Notes: a model not told the origin generated them from the sequence alone. Numbered from the stretch's first letter, positions 53,971-63,335 are shown. The stretch is DNA of 64,000 nucleotides from CALINF01 sp039990395 (GCA_039990395.1 JBDXFZ010000041.1:186001-250000), one strand, 5' to 3'. Numbers and translations are program-made.

Positions 53971-54969
53971 ATGCCTAAAGCCACAACTCCCGCACAGTAT
54001 GTTCTGATTCTCATCGACATGATCGAGGAGCAGGGTCACTCCCGTGATTCCCTGCTAGAGGGCACATCGCTTCAGGACACAGGTATATCGGGAATTGGCG
54101 CCAGGGTAGGAGAGCAGGACTTCTCACGACTCGTGGAGAATGCGTTTACGCTGACCCGTGACCCCGCGCTGGGTTTGAAACTTGGGCTGAGGCTCAACCT
54201 GAGTGCTCACGCAGTGCTTGGCCAGGCATTTATGACCTGCAGAGATCTGCGCCAGGTAATGGAGCTATTTCTTAAGTACTATCACTTATTGTCTCCAGAG
54301 CTGTATCTCGAATTTGAAACCGTTGGGCAACGGTGCATCCTCACAACAGTCTCCACCCCGCAGCAAAACAGCGTGGAGTTTGCCTATGAACTGATGTACG
54401 CGGCGATTCTCAATACGTTGCGAGGCCTGCTTAACCTCGACGACCTCCAGTTTCATTTGGAGGTCCCTTATCCGCGCCCCGCTCACGCCGAAGACTATTT
54501 CACCGTGCTTGGAGACGACGTTGTGTTTGACTGCATTCGCGGCCGCATCAGCTTCCACAGCGACTTGTTGGATATGCCACTACCCTCGTCGAACACGGCT
54601 TTACGTGCCCTCTATGAGTCGGAATGCGCACGACTGCTTGCAGACCTTGAGGAAGAGGATTCTGTCGCAGAGCAAACACTGAGACTGCTGCGCAAGCTGG
54701 AAGGCCAGTACCCACAAATGCCAACAATCGCTCGCATGCTGAATTTCAGCCCGCGAACATATCGCCGTCGACTGGAGCAGGAGGACCAATCTTTCCAGGC
54801 TTTACTGGACAAGGTACGCGCCGAGCATGCGACCCGCTACCTACAAAATACGCGGCTACCGTTATCATCCATTGCGTATATGGTGGGCTTCAACGACGCG
54901 TCGAATTTCCGCCGCGCCTACACCAAGTGGACCGGGCATACACCTGCCGAGGTACGCAGTGGCCACTAG
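53971..54969 (+). CDS. AraC-family transcriptional regulator (Arabinose_bd type)
   Basis: This 332-aa protein has an N-terminal ligand-binding domain of the type found in OruR/ArgR-like and lipase regulators (about 20-205) and a C-terminal AraC helix-turn-helix pair: MPTIARMLNFSPRTYRRRLEQE and LPLSSIAYMVGFNDASNFRRAYTKWTGHTPAEVR. Such regulators answer small hydrophobic ligands. Its last codons contain the GTG start of the patatin-like gene, so the two are coupled and the regulator may control that lipase and its own expression. Confidence 0.88.
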   Translation: MPKATTPAQYVLILIDMIEEQGHSRDSLLEGTSLQDTGISGIGARVGEQDFSRLVENAFTLTRDPALGLKLGLRLNLSAHAVLGQAFMTCRDLRQVMELFLKYYHLLSPELYLEFETVGQRCILTTVSTPQQNSVEFAYELMYAAILNTLRGLLNLDDLQFHLEVPYPRPAHAEDYFTVLGDDVVFDCIRGRISFHSDLLDMPLPSSNTALRALYESECARLLADLEEEDSVAEQTLRLLRKLEGQYPQMPTIARMLNFSPRTYRRRLEQEDQSFQALLDKVRAEHATRYLQNTRLPLSSIAYMVGFNDASNFRRAYTKWTGHTPAEVRSGH

Positions 54970-56026
54970 AGCTCTAGCGGTTCATCTTGGAAGAAATGCG
55001 GCCAGGCGGATCGCTGACGGAGGGTGGTCCCCCGACCACTTTTCGCTGCTGCTAGGTGCATCCGGAGGACCCAAGTGGTTCGTTTTGGGACAGCTAGACA
55101 GATTTCTGTTCGGCGACTTTCTCGCACGGGGAACCAGGCCGCTATCGGCGCTGGGATCATCGATCGGCTCCTGGCGTCATGCCTGCCTCGCTATGGACGA
55201 CCCCATCAGCGCGGTTGCCCGGCTAGAGCACGGCTACCTAAATCAGCGCTATACCGACAAGCCTGACACCGCCGAGATCAGCGAAGTCAGCCGCGGCATT
55301 CTTCAGGATATGCTAGGTACAGACGGCGCTAGCCAGATGGTGACGCATTCTCGCATCAATACACATATTGTGACCGCGCGAGGCCGAGGGCCCGCCGCGT
55401 CATCGTCACAAGCCCTGCTCGCAACCGGTATGGGCGTTGCCGCGCTTGGCAACGCAGTCAGCCGAAACCTGCTTAAGCTGGCGTTCCAGCGCGTGGTCTT
55501 TTTCAGTGGCAGCCAACACAACCCCGGCCTGGCTCTGGACGACTTTGACTGCGAGTATGTCCCTCTGGAGGCGGATAGTGTTGCACCGGTACTGCACGCG
55601 AGCGGAGCGATTCCATTTGTTCTGACAGGCGAGCGAGACATCGCCGGAGGGCCGGCAGGGCAATACTGGGACGGCGGCATCATCGACTATCACTTCGACC
55701 TGAGCCAGTATCAAGGCGACGGCCTGATCCTGTACCCCCATTTCAAGGCCAGCATTATTCCCGGGTGGTTCGACAAATTCTTACCCTGGCGTGAGGCTGC
55801 GATCTCGGAGATCGACAACCTGGTACTGCTATGCCCCAGCGAAGATTGGATCGCCAGTCTGCCCTACGGCAAAATCCCCGATCGCAACGACTTCCGGCGA
55901 CTGGGAACAGATGAGCGCATTCGCTATTGGGAAGACTGCATAGAGTGTAGCAAGGCGCTTGCAGAGGAATTTGCGCAATTGGTAACCGGCGCGGACCCAT
56001 TGGCCCACACCCACCTGATCAGGTGA
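54959..56026 (+). CDS. Patatin-like phospholipase
   Basis: This 355-aa protein is read from a GTG at 54959, with GAGG 6 nt before it inside the end of the AraC gene; an in-frame start at 54827 would be fully inside that gene and is rejected. It has the patatin oxyanion loop GASGGPKWF, the nucleophile elbow GSSIGS (GxSxG) and the DGG of the Ser-Asp dyad in WDGGIIDYH. Patatins hydrolyse acyl ester bonds of phospholipids, or of polyhydroxyalkanoate when granule-bound. The 8-bp overlap with the PHA-system gene on the other strand is notable. Substrate is inferred only in general. Confidence 0.83.
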   Translation: MATRALAVHLGRNAARRIADGGWSPDHFSLLLGASGGPKWFVLGQLDRFLFGDFLARGTRPLSALGSSIGSWRHACLAMDDPISAVARLEHGYLNQRYTDKPDTAEISEVSRGILQDMLGTDGASQMVTHSRINTHIVTARGRGPAASSSQALLATGMGVAALGNAVSRNLLKLAFQRVVFFSGSQHNPGLALDDFDCEYVPLEADSVAPVLHASGAIPFVLTGERDIAGGPAGQYWDGGIIDYHFDLSQYQGDGLILYPHFKASIIPGWFDKFLPWREAAISEIDNLVLLCPSEDWIASLPYGKIPDRNDFRRLGTDERIRYWEDCIECSKALAEEFAQLVTGADPLAHTHLIR

Positions 56027-56294
56027 TGTACTCGTCCAGGTAACGCTCGACTTCTTTCTGCAGTACACCCTTGAACGCGGAGGCCAGCAAGCCCAGTTGC
56101 ACTGACACATCGATCAGACCATCGTGAAAAGAGAGCTTACCGTCTACCCCGGCACCCTTTATTCGTACCGTATCCCCTTCCCAGCGCGACCTTACCCCGT
56201 GCTGCTGCTCGAGAGTCGCGGCCAGACCCTGGGCGGCTTCACGCAATTCCTCCTTAGGCATGGTGTACGGCTTGGTAACGCGAAAACTGGCCAT
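56019..56294 (-). CDS. Polyhydroxyalkanoic acid system family protein
   Basis: This 91-aa protein starts MASFRVTKPYTMPKEELR and matches the small PHA_gran_rgn family found with PHA gene sets. The fold is a compact alpha/beta protein of unknown biochemical role. It is convergent with and overlaps the patatin-like gene by 8 bp. Together with the phasins and PhaD-like regulator further on, it supports PHA storage in this organism. Confidence 0.85.
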   Translation of the reverse strand: MASFRVTKPYTMPKEELREAAQGLAATLEQQHGVRSRWEGDTVRIKGAGVDGKLSFHDGLIDVSVQLGLLASAFKGVLQKEVERYLDEYIT

Positions 56295-56344
56295 TGTTAT
56301 CCCTGATCTATATCGTCAGTCGAGTGTGGACGATCGAGTATAGT

Positions 56345-57247
56345 TCAGGCCCTACCTCGGTGCATCACCAGCGCGTTACCTACCAGCACCAGGCACAATC
56401 CACCAGCCGCTATCCACGTCCAGCTATATCCCTCCAGCAGCGTGCTGATGGCCAGCGCTACTATAGGAAATAGTAATGAGGTATACGAGGCGCGGTCTGC
56501 ACCAATGCGTCCGATCAGGGTGATATAAGCCCAAAATGCCACCACTGAGCCAAACACAGACAGGTAGACCAGCGACAACAGATAAGCAGGCTCGACGCTA
56601 AGCGTAATGCGATGCCCAAGTAGCAACGCCGCGACGTAGAGTGCGAGCGATCCATACAACATGCCCCAGGCATTGCAGGTCAGCACACCAATACCGTGGC
56701 GCTGGTTACGAGCAGCCACGATATTCCCCAGGGATGCTGACAGCGTACCGGCCAGACACATCAACAGAGCTCTAAAATTGGCATCACTGAGGTCAAGTGC
56801 CTGCAGCTCTGGCAGAAATACCCCTGCCATCCCCAATAAGCCTACGGCGCCTCCCAAGGCAACCATTGGACTCATAGGCACCCTGAGAAAAATCGCACCG
56901 TTCACCATATTCATTATGACCATGGTGGAAAAGACAACTGCCACCAGACCGCTGGTGAGCTGAGCGGTAGCCGTGTAAATGAATACATAATTGGTACTAA
57001 AGAGGCACAAGCCCTGTAACGCGATAAACAGATGATTTACCGTGGAGACGCGCGTGAGCTGTCGCCGTAGCAACAGATAAGCAAAGATCAACACTGCAGC
57101 CAGCATGAAGCGGTGAGCGATGGATACCAGCGGCGACACGTCACCCAACTGATACTTGATCCCTATCCAGGTTGACCCCCAGATAAGCACCGTTGCGATG
57201 TAGAGCACAAGATTGTTCACCCGCTGCCCGCCCCAAAAAGGCGGCAC
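56345..57247 (-). CDS. EamA-type drug/metabolite exporter
   Basis: This 300-aa membrane protein has ten hydrophobic segments in two EamA repeats, with IWGSTWIGIKYQ near the N-terminus and GGLCLVLVGNALV near the end. It should export a metabolite or amino acid. The start is a GTG at 57247; another GTG at 57220 is possible and neither has a clear ribosome-binding site. Confidence 0.88.
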   Translation of the reverse strand: MPPFWGGQRVNNLVLYIATVLIWGSTWIGIKYQLGDVSPLVSIAHRFMLAAVLIFAYLLLRRQLTRVSTVNHLFIALQGLCLFSTNYVFIYTATAQLTSGLVAVVFSTMVIMNMVNGAIFLRVPMSPMVALGGAVGLLGMAGVFLPELQALDLSDANFRALLMCLAGTLSASLGNIVAARNQRHGIGVLTCNAWGMLYGSLALYVAALLLGHRITLSVEPAYLLSLVYLSVFGSVVAFWAYITLIGRIGADRASYTSLLFPIVALAISTLLEGYSWTWIAAGGLCLVLVGNALVMHRGRA

Positions 57248-57341
57248 TGTAGCATACTCACACTACAACCCTCTGGCTGCGCCCCTGCAATTATCACCCC
57301 ATGTCTGCAACTTTTAGCCATCAATCGATTACACTAGCGCC

Positions 57342-58241
57342 ATGAGTGAATCCAACATTAGCGCAACCGAATCGACCGACGATATTGCTAGACGATTCCT
57401 GTTTGAACAGGCAGATATCCGCGGAGAAACCGTGCATGTGAATCGTGTACTGGAGGATATTCTTGCTAATCACCAGTACGCGCCAGGCGTATGCGTGTTG
57501 CTGGGCGAATTCGTTGCTGCAGCGGTGCTACTGAGCTCCACGCTCAAATTCGAAGGTAAACTCATCCTGCAGGTGCGCAGTGAGGGACAGATTCCACTAC
57601 TCATGGTGGAGTGCAACAACCATTTTCAGGTGCGAGCTATCGCACGGGGTGCCCAGGAGGCAACAGCGACTGAATTTGATCAGCTGCTAGCAGATGGACA
57701 GCTCGCTATCACCATCGATCCTGACAAAGGGCAGCGCTACCAGGGAATCGTACCTTTGGTAAAAGGCTCTCTCGCACGCAGTTTGGACGCGTACTTCGAG
57801 AATTCCGAGCAGCTACATACCCGATTGTGGTTGGCGTCTGACGGCAGTTACGCGGCAGGCATGTCACTACAGCAGCTACCCGCACAAGTGGTGAAGGATC
57901 CGCAACAACGACAGGAGCAATGGCAACATGTGTGCTCCCTGGCGGGCACGCTCACCAATAGGGAGCTATTGGATCTGATCGCTCAGGATATTCTGATGCG
58001 ATTGTTTCATGAGGACCCTGTGCGCTTGTTCGAACCTCGTGGTGTCACGTTTCACTGCACCTGCTCGCGTGAGCGAACGTTTGGCGCACTGGCGTCATTG
58101 CCGCCCGGGGAAGTGCGTGAACTACTTGAGGAAATTGGGCATATCACCATGGATTGCGAGTTCTGTAATCAACAGTACCTGTTTAGTGCTGATGACCTGA
58201 AAGTACTCATTGAAGGCGAAGACCCCCACACGCTGCACTAG
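57342..58241 (+). CDS. hslO: Redox-regulated chaperone Hsp33
   Basis: This 299-aa chaperone becomes active when oxidised and protects proteins from aggregation. The N-terminal domain begins after DDIARRFLFEQADIRGE; the C-terminal zinc switch has CTCSRER and CEFCNQQY, the four zinc-binding cysteines. It is followed by pckA in the same direction, the order known in Pseudomonas. Confidence 0.95.
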   Translation: MSESNISATESTDDIARRFLFEQADIRGETVHVNRVLEDILANHQYAPGVCVLLGEFVAAAVLLSSTLKFEGKLILQVRSEGQIPLLMVECNNHFQVRAIARGAQEATATEFDQLLADGQLAITIDPDKGQRYQGIVPLVKGSLARSLDAYFENSEQLHTRLWLASDGSYAAGMSLQQLPAQVVKDPQQRQEQWQHVCSLAGTLTNRELLDLIAQDILMRLFHEDPVRLFEPRGVTFHCTCSRERTFGALASLPPGEVRELLEEIGHITMDCEFCNQQYLFSADDLKVLIEGEDPHTLH

Positions 58242-58408
58242 AGCCCCTCAAAGCTGCCAAATTGCAAAGCCACGGGTGGTCCGATTATTTCGCCAATCCG
58301 GTTCGCAACCTGTTGGGATTCTGACATAATGCCTGCCCCCAAACCCCCTAGAATGAGGTGGAGCGAGCCCACACAGGACAGCGCTCTACCAGCCCTACAG
58401 GACACACC

Positions 58409-59965
58409 ATGACTGCTGATTTGCAAACAGCCCAGGAGTACACCGATCTGGGATCCTCACAATTAGTTGAAGAGTCCCTGCGTCGAGATGAGGGCATATT
58501 GGCCGATACCGGCGCATTATTGGTAACCACGGGCAAGCGCACCGGGCGCTCTCCAGCAGACCGGTTTATCGTGCGTGAGCCCAGCTCCGAAGATGCCATC
58601 GATTGGGGCTCAGTAAACCGCCCGATCGACGCCGGCAAGTTTGACGCCCTCTGGGATCGAGTCGAGGCCTACATCAGCGAGCGTGATCGCTTCGTAAGCC
58701 ACCTGCACGTTGGCGAACACGTAGATCACTACCTACCCGTCAAGGTCACCACCGAGACCGCATGGCAGGGTCTGTTTGGTCACAACATGTTTATTCGTCC
58801 AGATACCTACAATTCCGGCCGCAAGCCTGAGTGGAACATCCTCAACGCAGCAGGCTTCGTCTGCGATCCCGAACGCGATGGCACCAACTCTGATGGCGTG
58901 GTCATCATCAACTTTGGTCAGCGCAAGATTCTGCTCGCAGGTATGCGCTACGCAGGCGAAATGAAGAAAGCCATGTTCTCAGTGCAAAATTTCCTCTTGC
59001 CGGAGAAGGATGTCATGTCGATGCACTGCTCCGCCAACGTAGGTGACAGTGGCGATACAACACTGTTCTTTGGCCTGTCGGGCACCGGTAAGACCACGCT
59101 CTCTGCCGACCCGGATCGCTATCTGATTGGCGACGACGAGCACGGCTGGGCAAAAGGCTCTGTATTCAACATCGAAGGTGGCTGCTATGCCAAAACCATT
59201 GACCTTAGCCAGAAGAATGAACCCGTAATCTGGGATGCCATTCGATTTGGCGCCATTATCGAGAACGTGGTGCTCGATGACCATCGCAACGCGGACTACT
59301 GCGACACCAGCCTCACTGAAAATGGACGGTGCTGCTACCCACTTGAACACGTTGATAAGCGCACAACCTCCAATGCGGGTGGCGAGCCCAAGTGTGTAAT
59401 TTTCCTGACATGCGATGTATCCGGAGTACTGCCACCGGTGTCGATCCTCTCCAAGGAGGCGGCGGCATTTCACTTTCTCAGTGGCTATACGGCTCGGGTG
59501 GGTTCTACAGAACTTGGCGCGGAGGCAGGTATTCACCCTACATTCTCCACCTGCTTTGGCGCACCTTTCATGCCGCGCCCGGCTGGCGACTACGCCGAGC
59601 TGCTGATGAAACGAATAGAGGACTTTGACAGTCAGGTCTACCTGATCAATACCGGCTGGGCCGGTGGCTCAGGCGCGCCAGGCGGCACGGGCGCCCGCTT
59701 CCCGATTCCTGTTACCCGCGCAGTGGTCGCCGCGGCGCAAAGTGGTGAGTTGTTAAACGCGCCCACCGAGCACCTCGACACGCTCAATCTGACATTCCCA
59801 ACATCGATTCCCGGTGTAGATGCGAAATACGTCAACCCACGCGCCAATTGGGGAGACAACGACGCCTATGATGAGCAAGCCACCAAACTGGCGAAGCTGT
59901 TCCAAGAAAACATCAAGAACTTTGATGTGTCGGACGCCATCGTTCAGGCTGGCCCTTCAGCCTGA
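58409..59965 (+). CDS. pckA: Phosphoenolpyruvate carboxykinase (ATP)
   Basis: This 518-aa enzyme converts oxaloacetate and ATP to phosphoenolpyruvate in gluconeogenesis. The ATG at 58409 follows AGGA; an ATG at 58358 would add 17 unrelated residues. Signatures are the P-loop GLSGTGKTTLSADP, the second metal site GDDEHGW and FNIEGGCYAK. A terminator follows closely. Growth on fatty acids through FadBA would need this step. Confidence 0.96.
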   Translation: MTADLQTAQEYTDLGSSQLVEESLRRDEGILADTGALLVTTGKRTGRSPADRFIVREPSSEDAIDWGSVNRPIDAGKFDALWDRVEAYISERDRFVSHLHVGEHVDHYLPVKVTTETAWQGLFGHNMFIRPDTYNSGRKPEWNILNAAGFVCDPERDGTNSDGVVIINFGQRKILLAGMRYAGEMKKAMFSVQNFLLPEKDVMSMHCSANVGDSGDTTLFFGLSGTGKTTLSADPDRYLIGDDEHGWAKGSVFNIEGGCYAKTIDLSQKNEPVIWDAIRFGAIIENVVLDDHRNADYCDTSLTENGRCCYPLEHVDKRTTSNAGGEPKCVIFLTCDVSGVLPPVSILSKEAAAFHFLSGYTARVGSTELGAEAGIHPTFSTCFGAPFMPRPAGDYAELLMKRIEDFDSQVYLINTGWAGGSGAPGGTGARFPIPVTRAVVAAAQSGELLNAPTEHLDTLNLTFPTSIPGVDAKYVNPRANWGDNDAYDEQATKLAKLFQENIKNFDVSDAIVQAGPSA

Positions 59966-59997
59966 TGCCCGCGTAATAGGCATCACCTGACTATAGA

Positions 59998-60021
59998 GCC
60001 CGCGATAGCGGGCTTTTTTTT
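59998..60021 (+). terminator. Intrinsic terminator of pckA
   Basis: GCCCGC and GCGGGC pair around GATA and are followed by eight T. The hairpin begins 33 nt after the pckA stop. Confidence 0.9.
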
Positions 60022-60165
60022 GAGTGTTCGACCCTGCTTTCTCGATTGGCCAGATTCGACTGTAGTTCTTATCCGTTTTTAGTATGCCTATTCTAATTTT
60101 TATCCCTAATCTTGCCTTCATAGCGGGCTTATCCGCAGACCCCAGTAAGACCAAGGAGAAATATC

Positions 60166-60648
60166 ATGGCTGAACAAGCTAAGACAGCACCAAAGAAGAC
60201 TACTGCTAAGCGCAAGCCTGCAGCAAAGACAGCAGCCAAGAAAGCGACTGCCAAGCGCAAGCCTGCAGCACGCAAAGCTGCTCCCAAGAAGACTGCCAAA
60301 AAAGCGGCACCTGTTTTCTCAACTCGCGCGCAGGAAGCTTACCGCAACGCATTCCTGGCCAGCCTCGGCTTCTACGGCAAGGCTTTCGACCAAGTACAAG
60401 AGCAGTTCAACACTATGCAGGACCAGTTGGAAGCTCGTCGCAACAAGACTGACAAGGCTTACAAAGAGCTGGTCAAGCGTGGCACCAAGGTCGAGAAGAC
60501 TGCCAAGAAGGCAATCAATGAGATCGAACTGCCCAAGTTGGAACTCGACAACCTGACTGATCGCAAAAAGCTGGACGCTCAGCTGAAGAAGGCAAAGGCA
60601 CGTTTTGAAGAGCTCAAGGACACACTGAACTTCAAGGCTGCTGCTTAA
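60166..60648 (+). CDS. Phasin-like protein with N-terminal Lys/Ala-rich tail
   Basis: This 160-aa protein has an N-terminal tail of KKTTAKRKPAAK-type repeats (about 1-48) and then a helical phasin region (about 50-160) with FLASLGFYGKAFDQVQEQF and long charged coiled-coil stretches. The start follows AAGGAGA. Phasins coat polyhydroxyalkanoate granules, and basic tails can bind DNA and help granule segregation, as in PhaF. Here the tail is at the N-terminus, opposite to PhaF. It has its own terminator downstream. Confidence 0.83.
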   Translation: MAEQAKTAPKKTTAKRKPAAKTAAKKATAKRKPAARKAAPKKTAKKAAPVFSTRAQEAYRNAFLASLGFYGKAFDQVQEQFNTMQDQLEARRNKTDKAYKELVKRGTKVEKTAKKAINEIELPKLELDNLTDRKKLDAQLKKAKARFEELKDTLNFKAAA

Positions 60649-60696
60649 GCAACACCATCCAGGTCCACTTATCCCTGCCTGACAGGGACTATTCTA

Positions 60697-60723
60697 GGGG
60701 TCACATTGTGACCCCTTTTTTTT
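60697..60723 (+). terminator. Intrinsic terminator of the first phasin gene
   Basis: GGGGTCAC and GTGACCCC pair around ATT and are followed by eight T. It lies 48 nt after the stop codon and separates the two phasin genes. Confidence 0.9.
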
Positions 60724-60801
60724 GTCTGCCAATCTGGTTTAATAGTCCGCCCGACCCACACCGTACTGTGGCGGCGCGTCGGCTAGAAATCGGAGGTCCC
60801 C

Positions 60802-61338
60802 ATGAGTGACGATAAGAATAAAGTGACCGATAAGGCAGGTGAGATTGCCAAGAATATCTGGCTTGCAGGCGTTGGCGCCTATGGCAAAGCCGTTGACGAG
60901 GCGCAGGGACGGCTCGAAAAAGCCGGGGTTGAGAGTCCCAAGCTTTTCAAGGATCTGGTAAAAGCCGGCACTCTGCTTGAAGAGGAGGCACGAGATGCGT
61001 TGCGCGCTAGTGCAACGGCTCGCAGCTCGGTAGAAGATCGAATCAATCGCGTCAGAGAGAATTTCAATCTGCAGCGGCCTGCTCGTGGTGAAGACCTGCT
61101 TGCACTGCACGAGAAGATCGATCGCTTGGCAAATCAACTCGAATCGCTAACTCAATCCCTGAAGGATCAGGGCGTACTAAAGCCAGCTTCGAAAACCCGT
61201 GCGCGCAAGAAAACGCCGGTAAAAAAAGCACCAGCCCGCAAAAAGCCGGCAGCCAAGGTGGCGAGCAAAGCAAAGCCCAAGAAAGCCGTTAAAGCACCCG
61301 CCAAATCCCGCAGCAGCGCGCGAAAGGGTAAGAGTTAA
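60802..61338 (+). CDS. PhaF-like phasin with C-terminal Lys/Ala/Pro-rich tail
   Basis: This 178-aa protein starts behind GGAGG. Residues 1-125 form a phasin domain: IAKNIWLAGVGAYGKAVDEAQ, FKDLVKAGTLLEEEARD and a leucine-heptad stretch. Residues 130-178 are repeats of KKAPARKKPAAK type, as in the PhaF/AlgP tail that binds DNA. PhaF helps place PHA granules on the nucleoid. It is followed 12 nt later by the PhaD-like regulator gene, so they likely form an operon. Confidence 0.88.
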   Translation: MSDDKNKVTDKAGEIAKNIWLAGVGAYGKAVDEAQGRLEKAGVESPKLFKDLVKAGTLLEEEARDALRASATARSSVEDRINRVRENFNLQRPARGEDLLALHEKIDRLANQLESLTQSLKDQGVLKPASKTRARKKTPVKKAPARKKPAAKVASKAKPKKAVKAPAKSRSSARKGKS

Positions 61339-61350
61339 CCTTACGCGGGC

Positions 61351-62016
61351 ATGAAAACCCGAGACAGAATACTGGTTGTCAGCCTGTCCCTTTTCAACGA
61401 AGAGGGAGAGGCCGATACGACCACTGTAGACATAGCCAATGAACTGGATATCAGTCCCGGCAACCTCTACTACCACTTCAAGGGCAAAGACCAGATCATC
61501 GCGGAGCTGTTTCAGCAGTACTACGTGGCGCTATCTGGCACTCTGACTGCGGCTATCGAACAACCTCTCAGTGAAGGCGATGGCCAGGTAGAAGACAACT
61601 GGTACTACCTCTACGTGGTCATGGAGGAGATGTATCAGTATCGGTTTCTATACCACAACCTCGACAATCTCCTCCAGCGCTACCCCGAAATGCGGCGAGG
61701 CTTTCGTCATCTTCTGCAACTCAAGCGCGCAGCCCTGTTCGCGATCTGCAAGAGCCTTATGGATCAGGCAGTTATTGCAACGCGGGACCAGCAGCTGGTG
61801 GGGCTAGTCGATAACATGACGCTGACGCTGACGTTTTGGTTCAATTACGAGCACTTGCTGCATGAATCGCGCTCTCCTCAAGTCACCATACATCAGGGCG
61901 TACTTCAGTTACTGACGATGATCGCCCCGTATCTGGGTGACGAGCAGCTGGAGTTCTACCGCGATTGTGAAGCTATCTACGAGCGCCTGCTGGACGCACC
62001 ACCCGCCGATTCCTAG
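61351..62016 (+). CDS. phaD: PhaD-like TetR-family regulator
   Basis: This 221-aa regulator starts MKTRDRILVVSLSLFNEEGE and has a helix-turn-helix IANELDISPGNLYYHFKGKD, very close to the PhaD start known in Pseudomonas. In that group PhaD activates phaI and phaF, and is bound by an acyl-CoA-type ligand. The gene is 12 nt after the PhaF-like gene. Its 3' end overlaps the convergent methyltransferase gene by 4 bp. The symbol is given on N-terminal similarity only. Confidence 0.75.
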   Translation: MKTRDRILVVSLSLFNEEGEADTTTVDIANELDISPGNLYYHFKGKDQIIAELFQQYYVALSGTLTAAIEQPLSEGDGQVEDNWYYLYVVMEEMYQYRFLYHNLDNLLQRYPEMRRGFRHLLQLKRAALFAICKSLMDQAVIATRDQQLVGLVDNMTLTLTFWFNYEHLLHESRSPQVTIHQGVLQLLTMIAPYLGDEQLEFYRDCEAIYERLLDAPPADS

Positions 62017-62660
62017 CGGAGTTTACCCAGTAAAATCACATCACTGCCTTCGAAAGCCACATCAGCATCATGCTGACGTGCCCACCATTGCCAGGTTTCA
62101 CGACTGAAGAAACAGACATGCGTTGGATCATTCTTGTAATGCCACTTTGCGAACGCATGCTCATCAATCACAAGCTTGGTCATCACGCCCAGCACACCAC
62201 CCTGGCGTAGTATGTTCCATAGCCTGTCCAGCTCGGCGCCAGGTTTGTGCAGATGCTCGACCACTTCAGTGGCACTGATAAAGTCGTACATACCACTCAT
62301 CGCACTATCATCAGGATGATAGAAACTATCGTAAAGAGTTACCTCAAAGCCCGACTCCATCAACATGTGGGCTAATGCGGGTCCCGGACCGCACCCAAAA
62401 TCCAGGCCACTGGCCCCAGCGGGCAGACGCTGCACCAAAGGGTCGAACAATCGACCTAAGAACTGTCGGTAGCCGGGATCATCAACTGCATTCTCGTGCT
62501 TGTCATATTCTTCTCGCTCCAGCTCGCGAGAAAGCCTGTACTGCACGGGCACAAAGACCAATAGACACTGCGGGCAGCGCAGATAGTCCCTGCGCGAGTC
62601 AGAAGAGAACAACCGGCATTCCGCCGACCCACACAGAGGGCAGTGCGGATCTAGCTGCAT
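62013..62660 (-). CDS. Class I SAM-dependent methyltransferase with N-terminal zinc ribbon
   Basis: This 215-aa protein has an N-terminal zinc ribbon with CPLCGSAEC and LRCPQCLLV, and a Rossmann methyltransferase core with GLDFGCGPGPALAHML (SAM loop, about 86-100), FISATEVVEHLHKP and VLGVMTKLV. The substrate is unknown. It is convergent with the phaD-like gene and divergent from the peroxiredoxin gene. Confidence 0.85.
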   Translation of the reverse strand: MQLDPHCPLCGSAECRLFSSDSRRDYLRCPQCLLVFVPVQYRLSRELEREEYDKHENAVDDPGYRQFLGRLFDPLVQRLPAGASGLDFGCGPGPALAHMLMESGFEVTLYDSFYHPDDSAMSGMYDFISATEVVEHLHKPGAELDRLWNILRQGGVLGVMTKLVIDEHAFAKWHYKNDPTHVCFFSRETWQWWARQHDADVAFEGSDVILLGKLR

Positions 62661-62742
62661 CTGCTATTATTCCGATTCATTTTCTGAAGGTGGCTCTTTT
62701 GATGGGACACTTTCAACTCAAAGCACTCAGAAGGAGAACACA

Positions 62743-63222
62743 ATGACCGTACAAGCTGGCGACAAAATTCCTGCCTGCACCCTGAAAACCATGGGTGAAA
62801 AAGGACCCACCGACATTACCACGGATGAGATATTCTCTGGCAAGAAAGTCGTATTGTTTGCAGTACCTGGTGCCTTTACGCCTGGTTGTTCAATGACTCA
62901 CCTGCCCGGTTATGTAGTGAATGCCGACAAGATTAAGGCCTCTGGCGTAGATAGCATCGTCTGCATGGCCGTGAACGATGCCTTTGTGATGGATGCATGG
63001 GGTAAAGCCCAAAATGCAGAGGAACTCCTGATGCTGGCAGACGGTAACGGCGAGTTTACCGCTGCGCTGGGCCTTGAGCTGGATGGTAGTGGTTTTGGCC
63101 TTGGCCATCGCAGCCAGCGATTCGCTATGATTGTCGACGATGGCACGATTACTGCTCTCAATGTTGAACCCGGTCCGGGTGTAGACGTGAGCTCCGCAGA
63201 AACCATAATGGCGCAGCTTTAA
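62743..63222 (+). CDS. Peroxiredoxin (Prx5/AhpE-like thiol peroxidase)
   Basis: This 159-aa peroxidase reduces hydrogen peroxide and organic peroxides. The peroxidatic Cys49 is in FAVPGAFTPGCSMTHLPGY, with the family Thr before it. It starts behind AGAAGGAGA. A glutaredoxin fusion seen in some relatives is absent. A terminator follows. Confidence 0.93.
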   Translation: MTVQAGDKIPACTLKTMGEKGPTDITTDEIFSGKKVVLFAVPGAFTPGCSMTHLPGYVVNADKIKASGVDSIVCMAVNDAFVMDAWGKAQNAEELLMLADGNGEFTAALGLELDGSGFGLGHRSQRFAMIVDDGTITALNVEPGPGVDVSSAETIMAQL

Positions 63223-63254
63223 CCGGTCGTTAAGACACATTATCGATAAACGTC

Positions 63255-63290
63255 TGCGAGCCGGCTATCCTGTCGTCGGCTCGCATTTTT
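63255..63290 (+). terminator. Intrinsic terminator of the peroxiredoxin gene
   Basis: TGCGAGCCG and CGGCTCGCA pair around a 13-nt loop and are followed by TTTTT. It lies 33 nt after the stop codon. Confidence 0.8.
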
Positions 63291-63335
63291 GCGCCTGCTC
63301 CAATTAACGGCTCAGATAATGTTGCGTAAGCCGCT

